A stretch of DNA of 64,000 bases from Stomoxys calcitrans (taxonomy: Eukaryota; Arthropoda; Insecta; Diptera; Muscidae). Location of the stretch: the NCBI RefSeq assembly GCF_963082655.1, contig NC_081553.1:36343509-36407508 (forward strand), given 5' to 3'. Numbering within the stretch: position 1 is the stretch's first letter; each line of letters opens with the position of its first letter. This document shows positions 10,731-20,264 of the stretch, one piece after another. The notes below the pieces were generated by a model. It saw only the letters and a program-made list of their open reading frames with translations, had not been told where the DNA came from and did not search any database. Position numbers and translations under genes: made by a program.

Positions 10731-10744
10731 TGATGGTTGCTGTT
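10731..10744. repeat. Target-site duplication, 5' side of the full-length LINE
   Basis: TGATGGTTGCTGTT, identical to 5418-5431, directly after the A-rich 5' end of the LINE (T-rich on the plus strand). Confidence 0.9.
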
Positions 10745-10868
10745 GTTGTAGCCACATTTTCATGCGGAGGTGGCAATCCTCTTCAAGTTCTAGTAGGTGA
10801 GCAAACTCGTTCCGGTCCAAAGGACCCATCGCCACGAGAAAGATGGTGATCTGTAGGCCTTTCTCGGA
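10745..10868 (-). mobile_element. (CAA)n-tailed SINE-like repeat, family 2, fragment
   Basis: GTTGTAGCCACATTTTCATGCGGAGGTGGC... followed by GAGCAAACTCGTTCCGGTCCAAAGGACC. The same sequence recurs at 27645, 30988, 45830, 46180, 46743 and (inverted) 50690-51390. In element orientation it ends GTGGCTACAACAACAAC. The full-length LINE inserted in the tail of this copy. Confidence 0.8.
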
Positions 10869-10869
10869 T

Positions 10870-12110
10870 TTCGTTGTTTAGCTTCGACATTGTGTGCACA
10901 TTTAAAAGATGGTAGATTTAATCTTACGATTATAATTATCTCCCGCCTATTGCATTGCCCAGTCCACATAAATAATATTAAACGATATTTGTACTAATGT
11001 TTCGTTCAACACAATATAATTAGATTTATTTTTTTTATATTCAAATTAAAACACATTTTGTTGTTGTTTGTTTTGTTTTTGTTAATATTATAGCATTGAG
11101 ATAGATACACATACATATACCGACGTATAAATATCTATATTTATATTATTATCGATAATGTAATTGCCACATATAATTCATATTTTATTATTATTAAATA
11201 TAACTTTATCACAGTTTCTATGTTAGATTTAAATTATTTAGAGATTTGCTGCATTTTTTTGCTGTTTTTTTTTTTTGTTTGCAATCGCTCATTTGCGTTA
11301 ACAAAGACACAAAACAAAAGCCAGGGCAACAATCGCTCTAGCGTCTACATTTTTTGTTTTTGTTTGAGTATCTCTAACGCCCAATTTCTTTTTGCTTTGT
11401 TTTAACGGCATATTCAAAAGTATTATTCTATAGTAGTTTCATTTTAATTACTCTTTTGTAAATTTTACAAAATACACATACATAAACTCTCTAGGATTTA
11501 TTTTTTTGTATTTTTTTTTTGCTTGTTTGCCTTTTATAAATAACATTTAAACTTAAGTACATATAAAACATGTATTAAGTACTTACATACATACACAACT
11601 AAGCATTTACTTATGATTTTATTTAAAAACAACATTACATACTTTTGTTTAACTTAATTTGCATAAAGTTACTTCCATTTGTTTATTTCTTTTAATTTTT
11701 GTTTTGTCATGTCAACATGTTTCCCTGTTCGGAGTTCTGAATGGATGATGATTTACTTAATACCAATTTATTTTTCCAATTATAATTTTAATAATTGTAG
11801 TTTTGCCTAGTAAGACTTATAATTTTTTTTTGTAGGGTTGCCATAGTAAATTTTTTTCCAGATTATTAGTTTCCCAAGGATTTCCAATGTTCACATTTTC
11901 TTCATTGTCACTGTGCACATAATAAAATTTCACGACGTCTTAGAACAAATCAAAGTTGCGGTGTAAGTAACAAATCCCGAGTTATAGAATGGGTTATGTC
12001 AACAACAAATTCAAAATGCAGATGAAATAATAATATTACTTCCCATATTTGATGTATGGCTTTTTCATGTTTTTGTGTTTTTGATCAATGCTTCCATTGA
12101 CCGCAACCTT
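10870..12110. other. AT-rich stretch without recognisable genes
   Basis: Long oligo(T)/oligo(A) runs and ACATACATAC-type microsatellite patches; no frame with coding character, no splice-bounded exon and no inverted repeats of note. Confidence 0.6.
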
Positions 12111-12118
12111 AATGGCCC

Positions 12119-12486
12119 TTTTAGACGGCACATCATGATCGTACTCATCGTGTGTAGAATTGCAAATTTTGCCCATGAACATTCCATGCGTGTATGTGTT
12201 GATTACAGCTTTTTTCAAAAACGGTACATCGATTTTTTCTTTTCTTTGATTTTTCATACTTTACTTCTGCTTTCATAACTTTATTTGGCACATAACATGT
12301 TTTTCAATATCTGCCAATTAATGATTGCACTTTTCTTTGTAAACGGTAATCGATAGACGCCATTCCTCGAAAAAAATCAAATGATTTCGATTTTTCAGCC
12401 ATGATTGATGAATATGTGTACATGTGATGCATACACCATTGTTTTCACCAATACTAATGACCATACATCAGATGTGCCATGTAAAC
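12119..12486. mobile_element. TIR element of about 370 bp (GGCACATCATGAT family), copy 1
   Basis: It begins TTTAGACGGCACATCATGATCG and ends CATCAGATGTGCCATGTAAAC, an imperfect inverted terminal repeat. Internal sequence (CGTGTGTATGTGTTGATTACAG..., AAACGGTAATCGATAGA, GATTTTTCAGCCATG) recurs at 30178-30524 and 30531-30867. No coding capacity; MITE-like. The target duplication is not clear. Confidence 0.65.
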
Positions 12487-12612
12487 GCATAAGAGTTAAG
12501 GCCATATAACTGTAAAATACGAACACATTCTAACCACATACGCACGACATAGGAGGCAAGCTACAGCCAGCCCTTGGTTAATTGCCAGCAACAAGTAAAT
12601 GCAATTTTTTTT

Positions 12613-12660
12613 GCAACATGTAGAATGATAAATACAGCAACATGTAGAATGATAAATACA
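12613..12660 (+). repeat. Perfect tandem duplication of 24 bp
   Basis: GCAACATGTAGAATGATAAATACA occurs twice without mismatch or gap. Confidence 0.95.
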
Positions 12661-12879
12661 AAAGATAAGTTAAGCTTTTTTAAAGAATTGGCAAGGCAGA
12701 AGTGCAGTCATTAAGTGCTTTGGTATTTTCACCTATGCTACAAGGGCCCCAAGGAATTGTCTTTTCCAATAGTGACTCATGTCTTTTATCGTGCTCTTGC
12801 TTATTTAGGGCGCGAACTTCCGTACCTCAGTCGATGTAATAAAATTTACGTGTATGCTTACCAATGAAATGCATAAGAC

Positions 12880-13190
12880 CCAATATACCCTCGAGTATGC
12901 TTATGCAGGCCCCTCATAATCTAGACACTTGTCGCGTCTATTGATATCGATACGTCTCATTCCAGCGAGATAGCCCGTGATTCCATTATTAAAGTGGCAA
13001 AATTATATTCCCTCGATCTTACGCAAGCCATTGGTAATCTAGGCACTCGTTGCTACTGTGACTCGCAGTGATTCCCGTTGTTGACGTGAAAACATTATAT
13101 GTTCTCAAGTGTGCTTAAACAAGCCACTCGTGATCCTGACACGGATTGTGCCCGCTACTCGCAGCGATTTCATATTGTCTGCTAATGCCC
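12880..13190. repeat. Degenerate direct repeats
   Basis: Related blocks start near 12900, 13019 and 13108 (TTATGCAGGCCCCTCATAATC, TTACGCAAGCCATTGGTAATC and TTAAACAAGCCACTCGTGATC). Each is followed by a Cys/Arg-box-like GCGATT/GTGATTCC segment. The units are 90-120 bp. Origin unknown. Confidence 0.5.
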
Positions 13191-13224
13191 ACTACTCTCA
13201 CCTGACTTCAATTTACAGTTGTGG

Positions 13225-13390
13225 TTATCCCTTCACTAAACTGGCTACATTTTTGGGCCTTCTTTAAGGAGAGGTGTTGCTCAACAGCACGCCGTTCGGA
13301 CTCGGTTATAAAAAAGAAGACCTCTATCATTCAGTTTAAACTAGAATCGGACAGCACTCATTTACATGAGAGAAGTAAGTGCAAATTGGC
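13225..13390 (+). mobile_element. 3' part of a tRNA-derived SINE (GCACGCCGTTCGGACTCGG family)
   Basis: GGAGAGGTGTTGCTCAACAGCACGCCGTTCGGACTCGGTTATAAAAA and ATCGGACAGCACTCATT match the body of the SINE whose most complete copy is at 60248-60555. The tRNA-like head is absent here. Confidence 0.65.
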
Positions 13391-13537
13391 TACTATCGCA
13401 AAATATCGATAACTTTGGACTATATTGCTATCCAGTGCATGTGACTTTCACAGGATAGAACTAAAATAAGACACAGTATTAAGAGTGTTCGCGTACTCAA
13501 AAATGTGTGCAGATTTGCACTGGAAGTCGTCCGCGTA

Positions 13538-14455
13538 CACTGAAAAAAAAAATTGCAAACAATTTTCAATTAAAAATTTAATTGAAATTCATAGCCTTCT
13601 TTGCTCTCCAATAGAAATTAAAAAAAAAACCTGAAGAAGTCGGAAATAAACTAACGAAACGTTGGGAAACAAGAATGAATTAAATTAGTTTTATTCATTA
13701 CAAAAACATTACCATAATGCCCATGGAAACCTTCTAGAAAATAAAATCGTTTTCAATTAAAAAATTAATTGATTCAATAATTTTTTAATTGAATGTGATT
13801 TTTTTCAACTACGGTCGTAATTGAAATTTGACTCATTTTCAATTAGAAAATTAATTGATTCAATTAATTTTTAATTGAAAATTTTTTAATCGAATCTTGA
13901 AAAATTTTTAAATATGGTGCTTAAGCAAATTCAATTCAGGGCTTATTTGTCCCCTTAATATAAAGGGAATGAGATTTCACAGACGCATACGTCCCACATT
14001 TCGACAAATATAGAGCAATACCATGGTAGCCGCTGCTACGTGCCAGATTAATCCGATGAAGTACTTCATCGGCCAAGGGATGCCACCCCCGTGCACACCT
14101 ACTAGACACCCGAAATTTTTTGTGGAACCCCCGTGGGGGAGTTTTTTTGTATACGGGTGTCCACGGACCTCTGCCCAAACAACGCACCTAAAGTTCATGT
14201 TCCACGAGGAAAACATCTGTGCACCAAATAAAGGAATTGATTCGAATTTTCAGAAAATGTCAATCATTTTTTAATTGGATAAATTAAAAAATTAATTGAA
14301 AATTTCAATCAGTATTTTGATTGAATATGCAATTTTTTTATTGAAAATTTTTTCAATTTTTCCAACACGGTGACTGATATTATCAGTTTCATTTAAAAAA
14401 TTAATTGAATTAATTAATTTCGTGATTGAACCCGATTTTTGTTTTCTCTGTGTAC
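13538..14455. repeat. Palindrome-rich TCAATTAAAAAATTAATTGA repeat region
   Basis: At least eight copies of self-complementary AATTAAAAAATTAATT-type words occur between CACTGAAAAAAA (13538) and TTTTCTCTGTGTA (14455). Those outer ends are themselves roughly inverted. Within it, 13950-14225 is a GC-richer block that includes CCGATGAAGTACTTCATCGG, a degenerate relative of SINE family 1. No coding capacity. Confidence 0.55.
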
Positions 14456-14800
14456 TTTATCTGCCAGCAGAAGAGAGCGGGAGAGTGCGTAAGAACGAGC
14501 ATCATTTTGAGTTTTATAATAGAGAGCTTGCAAATTTCTACTGGAGGTTTTTTCTCAGCAGAAATTTGCAACATTAAACAGCTGTTATACAGAAAAAATT
14601 TTGTGCAATTTGCACACATTTGGAAGTCGTTCGCGTATTTTACTTGCCAGCAGAAGAGAAGGGGAGACTGCGTGAGAGTAAACAGAATTTTGAGAGTTCG
14701 GTAATTGAGAGCTTCCAATTTTCAATTGAAGGGTTTTTTCCCAACAGAAATTTGCAGCACCAAAAAGCTGTTTTATGAAAACCAGCTGTTTAATTCAAAT
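14452..14800 (+). repeat. Two tandem copies of a CCAGCAGAAGAGAG repeat
   Basis: Units begin near 14452 and 14640. Both carry CTTT/TACTTGCCAGCAGAAGAGA, GAGAGCTT..., TTTTTTC.CAGCAGAAATTTGCA and CAGCTGTT. A third copy lies at 57600-57800, and its GGAAGTCGTTCGCGTACTTT leader also appears at 13510 and 58850. A dispersed non-coding family of unknown type. Confidence 0.7.
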
Positions 14801-14814
14801 AAATAGCAAAAGGG

Positions 14815-16090
14815 TGTAAGTGCTGTAAAAATCGGGCGATATATATATATGAGAGCTATGTCTAGTCAATGTCGAGAGTCAAAACAAAATCCTTCCTGCT
14901 AAATTTCGAGAGAATCGGTTGGCAAATGAGCACTTTATTGAAATATTTCTCAAAATCGGACAAACATATATATGGGAGCTATATCTATATCTGAACCGAT
15001 TTCGACCAAAACTTATGGATATTGTGGAAGTCGTCGAGAAAGGCGTTGTACAAAATTTTGGCACGATTGGTGAATAAATGAGCTTGCAGTGGCTCTAGGA
15101 GTAAAAATCGGGCGATATATATATAAAGGGTGATTTTTTTGAGGTTAGGATTTTCATGCATTAGTATTTGACAGATCACGTGGGATTTCAGACATGGTGT
15201 CAAAGAGAAAGATGCTCAGTATGCTTTGACATTTCATCATGAATAGACTTACTAACGAGCAACGCTTGCAAATCATTGAATTTTATTACCAAAATCAGTG
15301 TTCGGTTCGAAATGTGTTCATTCACCGTAACGTTGCGTCCAACAGCATCTTTGAAAAAATACGGTCCAATGATTCCACCAGCGTACAAACCACACCAAAC
15401 AGTGCATTTTTCGGGATGCATGGGCAGTTCTTGAACGGCTTCTGGTTGCTCTTCACTCCAAATGCGGCAATTTTGCTTATTTACGTAGCCATTCAACCAG
15501 AAATGAGCCTCATCGCTGAACAAAATTTGTCGATAAATAAAAAAGCGGATTTTCTGCCAACTTTTCTAGGGCCCATTCACTGAAAATGATTTGCAAGCGT
15601 TGCTCGTTAGTAAGTCTATTCATGATGAAATGTCAAAGCATACTGAGCATCTTTCTCTTTGACACCATGTCTGAAATCCCACGTTAACTGTCAAATACTA
15701 ATGCATGAAAATCCTAACCTCAAAAAAATCACCCTTTATATATATATGAGAGCTATATCTAAATCTGAACCGATTTCTATGAAACTGATCAGTAATGCCA
15801 AGAGTCAAGATAAACTCCTTCTTGCCAAATTTCTAGAGAATCGGTTAACAAATTACTATTTTATCGAATTATTACTGCAAATCGGACGAACATATATATG
15901 GGAGCTATATCTAAATCTGAACCGATTTTTTCCTCTAGCCCGAAAACCATGCCTGTACGAAATTTGAAGAAGATCGAATGAAAATTGCGGCCTGTAGTTT
16001 GTACACAAGTTAAGATGGACAGACGGACAGACAGACAGAAAGTGATTCTGAGTCGATCGGTGTACTTATCAATGGATCTATATCTCTTCT
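14815..16090. repeat. Dispersed repeat with GGGAGCTATATCTAAATCTGAACCGATTT units
   Basis: Blocks at 14835, 14970, 15105, 15745 and 15895 repeat the ATATATGGGAGCTATATCTAAATCTGAACCGATTT phrase with AATCGG spacers. It ends with GACAGACGGACAGACAGACAG and GATTCTGAGTCGATCGGTGTACTTATCAATGG. Same architecture as the family at position 1 but different units. A mariner-type element is inserted at 15126-15736. Confidence 0.75.
15126..15736 (-). mobile_element. Internally deleted mariner-type transposon with very long inverted repeats
   Basis: A 611-bp element with TA on both sides (15124-15125, 15737-15738). The inverted repeats start AAGGGTGATTTTTTTGAGG and stay nearly perfect for about 155 bp, reaching into the start of the transposase gene. 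On the minus strand a frame opens at 15623 (MNRLTNEQRLQII). A deletion joins it to FSEWALEKLAENPLF, and a 4-bp insertion near 15535 then shifts the frame. The core FSDEAHFWLNG...HPEKCTVWCG...IIGPYFF follows (15523 to about 15320). The D in FSDE would be the second catalytic aspartate. The rest of the catalytic domain is missing, so the copy is non-autonomous. Confidence 0.9.
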
Positions 16091-16099
16091 TTCTGGGTG

Positions 16100-16212
16100 T
16101 TCAATACAAATTTAACTTTTGCGATAGTATCCATCAAAAAAAAATATCAATCGATATTCAGTCAAAAAGTTAAATATTGATAGTGCCATCGATATTTTGC
16201 CAGCTCTAGTAG
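16100..16212. mobile_element. Fragment of the CTAGAGCTGGCAAAATATCGAT TIR family
   Basis: AACTTTTGCGATAGTATCC...ATCGATATTTTGCCAGCTCTAG is the inverse of the left part of the element at 61887-62150. Only one terminus is evident here. Confidence 0.6.
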
Positions 16213-16490
16213 TGTCCGCTATCTTATTGGCTGTTATCGCATAATATCGATAACTTTCCAGTACTATCAAATTTCCGACCAGCATTATTAATACAACAAT
16301 CAAGTATCATTTGGTAGAAGCCGCAATCTTATCATAAAGAGGATTTACAAAAAAAGACATTTGTATACAAGAAAGAATTAAACAAAGAAATCGTTAAGAA
16401 GGATCTGACATCTTACATCCAGTTTTTCTAAAACTAAGTTACTCGAACGGGTGTCTGGACTCACTTAAACATCTGTCTACCATTACAAAA

Positions 16491-16791
16491 TGTGGTCTTC
16501 ACAAGTGAACGAAAAAGGAGCTTAATACCGTAATATTTGGACTGCTGATACATACCAGCCTATTAGCTTATTATTGAGCCATGGAAATCCATCTAGGGGA
16601 AAACTTTGGCTCGTTTGATTTTAGTGCAATACAGTACAATACTAAATACTACAGTACAATACTAAAATCAAACGAGCCAAAGTTTTTCCCTAGATGGATT
16701 TCTATGGCTCAATAATAATGTTGTCTCATGCGGTCAGAATTCCAAATTTTACGGTATTAAGCTTCTTTTTTGGTTCGCTTGTGAAGACCAC
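16491..16791. repeat. Large foldback (inverted repeat, about 300 bp)
   Basis: Left arm 16491-16624, right arm 16661-16791, loop about 36 bp of ACAGTACAATACTA repeats. The inner arms (TTATTGAGCCATGGAAATCCATCTAGGGG...CGTTTGATTTTAGT) match almost perfectly. The outer arms (GTGGTCTTCACAAGTGAAC...GGAGCTTAATACCGTAA) match with a few changes and small gaps. No coding capacity: a foldback or MITE. Confidence 0.85.
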
Positions 16792-16799
16792 GTTTGATT

Positions 16800-18850
16800 T
16801 TAGTATTATTATTATGATTATACAGTACATACAGTATTATTATACAGTACAAAGGAGGCCACCGTAGCGCACAGGTTAGCATCAGAGAACTGCAAGCGGT
16901 GTCATTTTTTTGATTTGCGTTATACTCCAAAAAAAATGGATGTCAACACATAACGCAAACTGAAATAAACTCAGCAACAGCCCTTGGCACACTCTCATGA
17001 GGCATATGAATAATAGCCATGACACACATTTGCTCGTTTGAATGATTCGTCGTCTAACATCGTTTGCCTTCGTCAAAGGCGTTGTTATGTATAAAAGAAT
17101 GAGAGCAATAGAAAGACAACTAACAAATGAAATGGCACAAAAAAGCATAAGCATTCAATCGAATCATATTGATTATGTTGCGGTGTTGCTTTAGAAACGG
17201 TTGAGGGATGGAAAATTGTTATCTTGGTAGTTCTGTTGATAGTTTAAAACAGGGTTGCCGTTGAGATTTTTGAAAAGGTCGCATAAAAATTCGATTAAAA
17301 AAGTAAAAAAAAACTTTTTCTCAAAAAATAGTAGACAGGGTCTTGTAAGAATTTATAAGTCGCATTTTGCAGGAAGTATCGTAGAATAGTTGTCAGTTTA
17401 AAAGGTTAAACTATATGTCATTTGACTCTAAAAAGGTTGGAAATTCCGACATTAGTCACACAACGGTAACACTACTTCACCCTCTTACGAGTACATGCAA
17501 AATAAGATTTTATGACAATTTAGCGTTGTTTGGATGTTTCATCATTTTATTAACTCGCACTCAGAATCATGTACTCGACATCCAAAAAGACAAAAAAGCA
17601 AAATCAACGCCACTCACCAACAACATGCGGTAATATAAAAAACCCCCCACCACCTTAAACATCATGTGTTTGTGTGTTCATTCAAGTAGCGTTGTTTTCA
17701 ATACATAGAAATATACTGTTTGAGTAATTCAAAAATTAAAACATGATGGGTTGAGGCATGAGTTGCGTTCGACTGCTGCAGATCTCTTATTAGCATGTCC
17801 GCCTATGATACTGAACGCCTGGGTTCGAATCCTGGTGAGACCATCGGACTGAACTCATTGATATATGAGAAGTTTGCCTCTGTTCGTTAGTGGAATGTTC
17901 ATGGGCAAAATTAGCATTATACAGTACAAAATTAGTAGTAGTATCCCCTGTTATAGCCCGATATCGATAGCTGTCTTGTGTAACTTTCCACTGAAAATCT
18001 ATGCAATACCTCTGATTCGAATTGGACAGTACTAAAATGATATAGAGCCTATGTATAACATCTGAGATAGTATTTTATACCTCACACTACAGTGAAAATA
18101 GCGTGTTATCGACTGTTACCGCATAATATCGACGACAAATTCCAGTAAACTTTGTTTTCACCCACTACCTCTGCCTTGCACTGGGAAGAGTGAAAATAGA
18201 ATATGGCTTGACTTGTACTGTATAGTGAGTTGTAAAATAAATATATCAAGGGTTTTGATTCGATTTTGATTAAAAACAAAATTTAAATTTAGAATTTTAT
18301 ATTAAATAAAATTCTAATTTTTTTTATGCAGTTGATTTTTTAACAAAATATTGCCGATTATAATATCATGAGAAATGTTTCTATTTAAAATCTATTTTAT
18401 CCACTTTTAAAATCTGTTTAGTTTCTTTTTTTTCTGAAAATCCGTTTCAATCAGTTGAATACCTATAGGCAACTAGTGGAAAATAGTGACAAAAAAGATT
18501 ACAAAACCTTATGTTGTACTGTACTTATCCCCGCATTGCCAATGACAATTTCCTAATAATCTGGGAATATAAAGTTTAATGCTGCACCAATTATTAAATA
18601 TAGAATCACTCATAAAATCAAATTATTCTTCTCCATCTTTTTCGTTCCTCAAAAAATTGAGCGTTTTAATTTTTTTTTTTTAAACATTCCTAGTCTCTGT
18701 TTTCCAAAAAACCAAAAACCATAGAAATAACGTATCTTACAAAAGGCATCTTACAGTTATTTCTAAAAGATACTAAACTACTATTTAATACTATTTAAAA
18801 ACACCTACCGTGCCACTTCGCATTGTCATGTTTTGTGATTTTGGCGATTT
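16800..18850. other. Gene-free flank downstream of disp with SINE scraps
   Basis: 16858-16905 (GGAGGCCACCGTAGCGCACAGGTTAGCATC) resembles the tRNA-like head of the SINE at 60248-60555. 17775-17920 holds a deleted copy with an intact B-box-like GGGTTCGAATCCTGG. The rest is AT-rich with no supported gene. The disp 3' UTR should run into about 18850-18400. Confidence 0.55.
17775..17920 (+). mobile_element. tRNA-derived SINE, internally deleted copy
   Basis: TTAGCATGTCCGCCTATGATACTGAACGCCTGGGTTCGAATCCTGG is the tRNA-like head. It jumps straight to the tail CATTGATATATGAGAAGTTTGCC...GGAATGTTCATGGGCAAAATT. The GGTTCGAATCC box fits the RNA polymerase III B-box consensus exactly. The body is missing. 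Confidence 0.7.
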
Positions 18851-20264
18851 TTAGCTGCGTGTTTCTTCCAGATGATTGCGGCAGACAATTATTTCGGGTT
18901 TGCTGCTTTCTGTTTCCAAATCAACATCCGATGAGGCATTAAGAGCCATGGTAAGGGCGGTTGTTGTGGTGTTAGCAGATGATGTTTGGGCGGTAGTTCC
19001 ATTTCTAAATGCTGGACATTTGTGAGTATGATGATGTTGTTGATGGCTGGGCACCGGCGAAGCCAGCGTATTGGCAGATTTCTTATTATTGAGCAAATGT
19101 TCATAATCCAGGGAGAAACTTTGAGCCGAACACTCAGTGCCCGAAATTGTTTTAATCAACGAATTTGATGTCAAAGATTCCAATTCATGCGATTCAGAGT
19201 TGATAAGTTCGCCAACAGCGGAGCTGGAAGGTGTTAGCAATTGCTCTCTAGCTGTAATGTAATTGGGTTTGCGTTCATAGAACTTAATGCCATTGGTGGC
19301 GGAGCGTTTCTTCACTCTGGGATATTGGAATTGCATAAAACCATATTGGGGGCCAAACAATTTCAGTAAACTCATTAGAAAGAAAGTTGAATAACTCCAG
19401 CTGACCGACATGACAACCAATAAAAATATGCCAATTTGGCGATAGGGTAAAACACTGGAGAACAACATCAATGCTCCCGCAATACCTGTGGTAATGGCGG
19501 CCATAGCGGTGGGGCCAATAATTCTCGATAATGAGAATTGAGTGGCCGCCAGACGTTCGCAGGATGGTGAGAGGCGATAGTGTATGCCGTAGTGTAAACT
19601 AAAGTCCACTGCTAGACCAATTGCTGTACTCACCGTTACACTCTCTAAAATGTTCAATTTCCAACCCAGCATTATGAGAATGGCTACGGTAACAAATATG
19701 GTTAGCAATACGGTGACAACAGCATAGAGGGATATCAAAATATTCAGCGTAACCAAGAGTAGCACGACCAGAGAGGCTGACATGGCCACACATATGGCCA
19801 CCAATGTACTGCTGGGCAGGGTGTTTTGTACATCATAGAACTTTAGATCACTAATGAACCATCCATTTTGCATTTCCACAGGGGCCGACTTTAGTTCATT
19901 TTCAAACCAGTACTCTACTTCCTGGACAAAAGCTTTAACCTTATCGTATTGTGTTGAGAAGGATACATTGGACTCGAACTCTACCACTAGAGCTTTAACA
20001 ATAGGCGGTGGCGTTGTCATATTGGCCATGGTGGTGTCCAAAGTGTTATTAACCATTTCCTCACTTAAAGTGGTATTCTCCATTAATCTAGGCGAAGCCA
20101 TAAATTTCGGACCAGCCACACCAGGCCAAAAATATTCCCTGGGTGTTGCATAAAGCGATGATATGATTTGTGGTAAACATATATCGAAAACTTCCGGTTC
20201 ATAGGGAAATTTAGAGATGTCACAACAAGGCGTACGATCAGTGTCATCCATGCTATTAACGCAC
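18851..20264 (-). CDS. disp: disp coding exon 10 (TM8-TM12 and C-terminal tail)
   Basis: 1414 bp including the stop. Acceptor CAATAG|GTGCGTTAAT. Encodes the end of the second loop, then hydrophobic segments with [15 protein letters not shown] (TM10 motif) and [20 protein letters not shown]. The cytoplasmic tail is about 170 residues, with a His-rich HQQHHHTH patch. It ends HLEETRS. Confidence 0.96.

Noticed and set aside
14023..14274. 83-codon frame with several cysteines and prolines
   Set aside because: It spans a SINE-like block inside a palindrome-rich repeat and begins and ends in repeat sequence.
17800..17850. tRNA gene suggested by GGGTTCGAATCCTGG
   Set aside because: It belongs to the dispersed SINE seen in full at 60248-60555; the acceptor stem is not formed.
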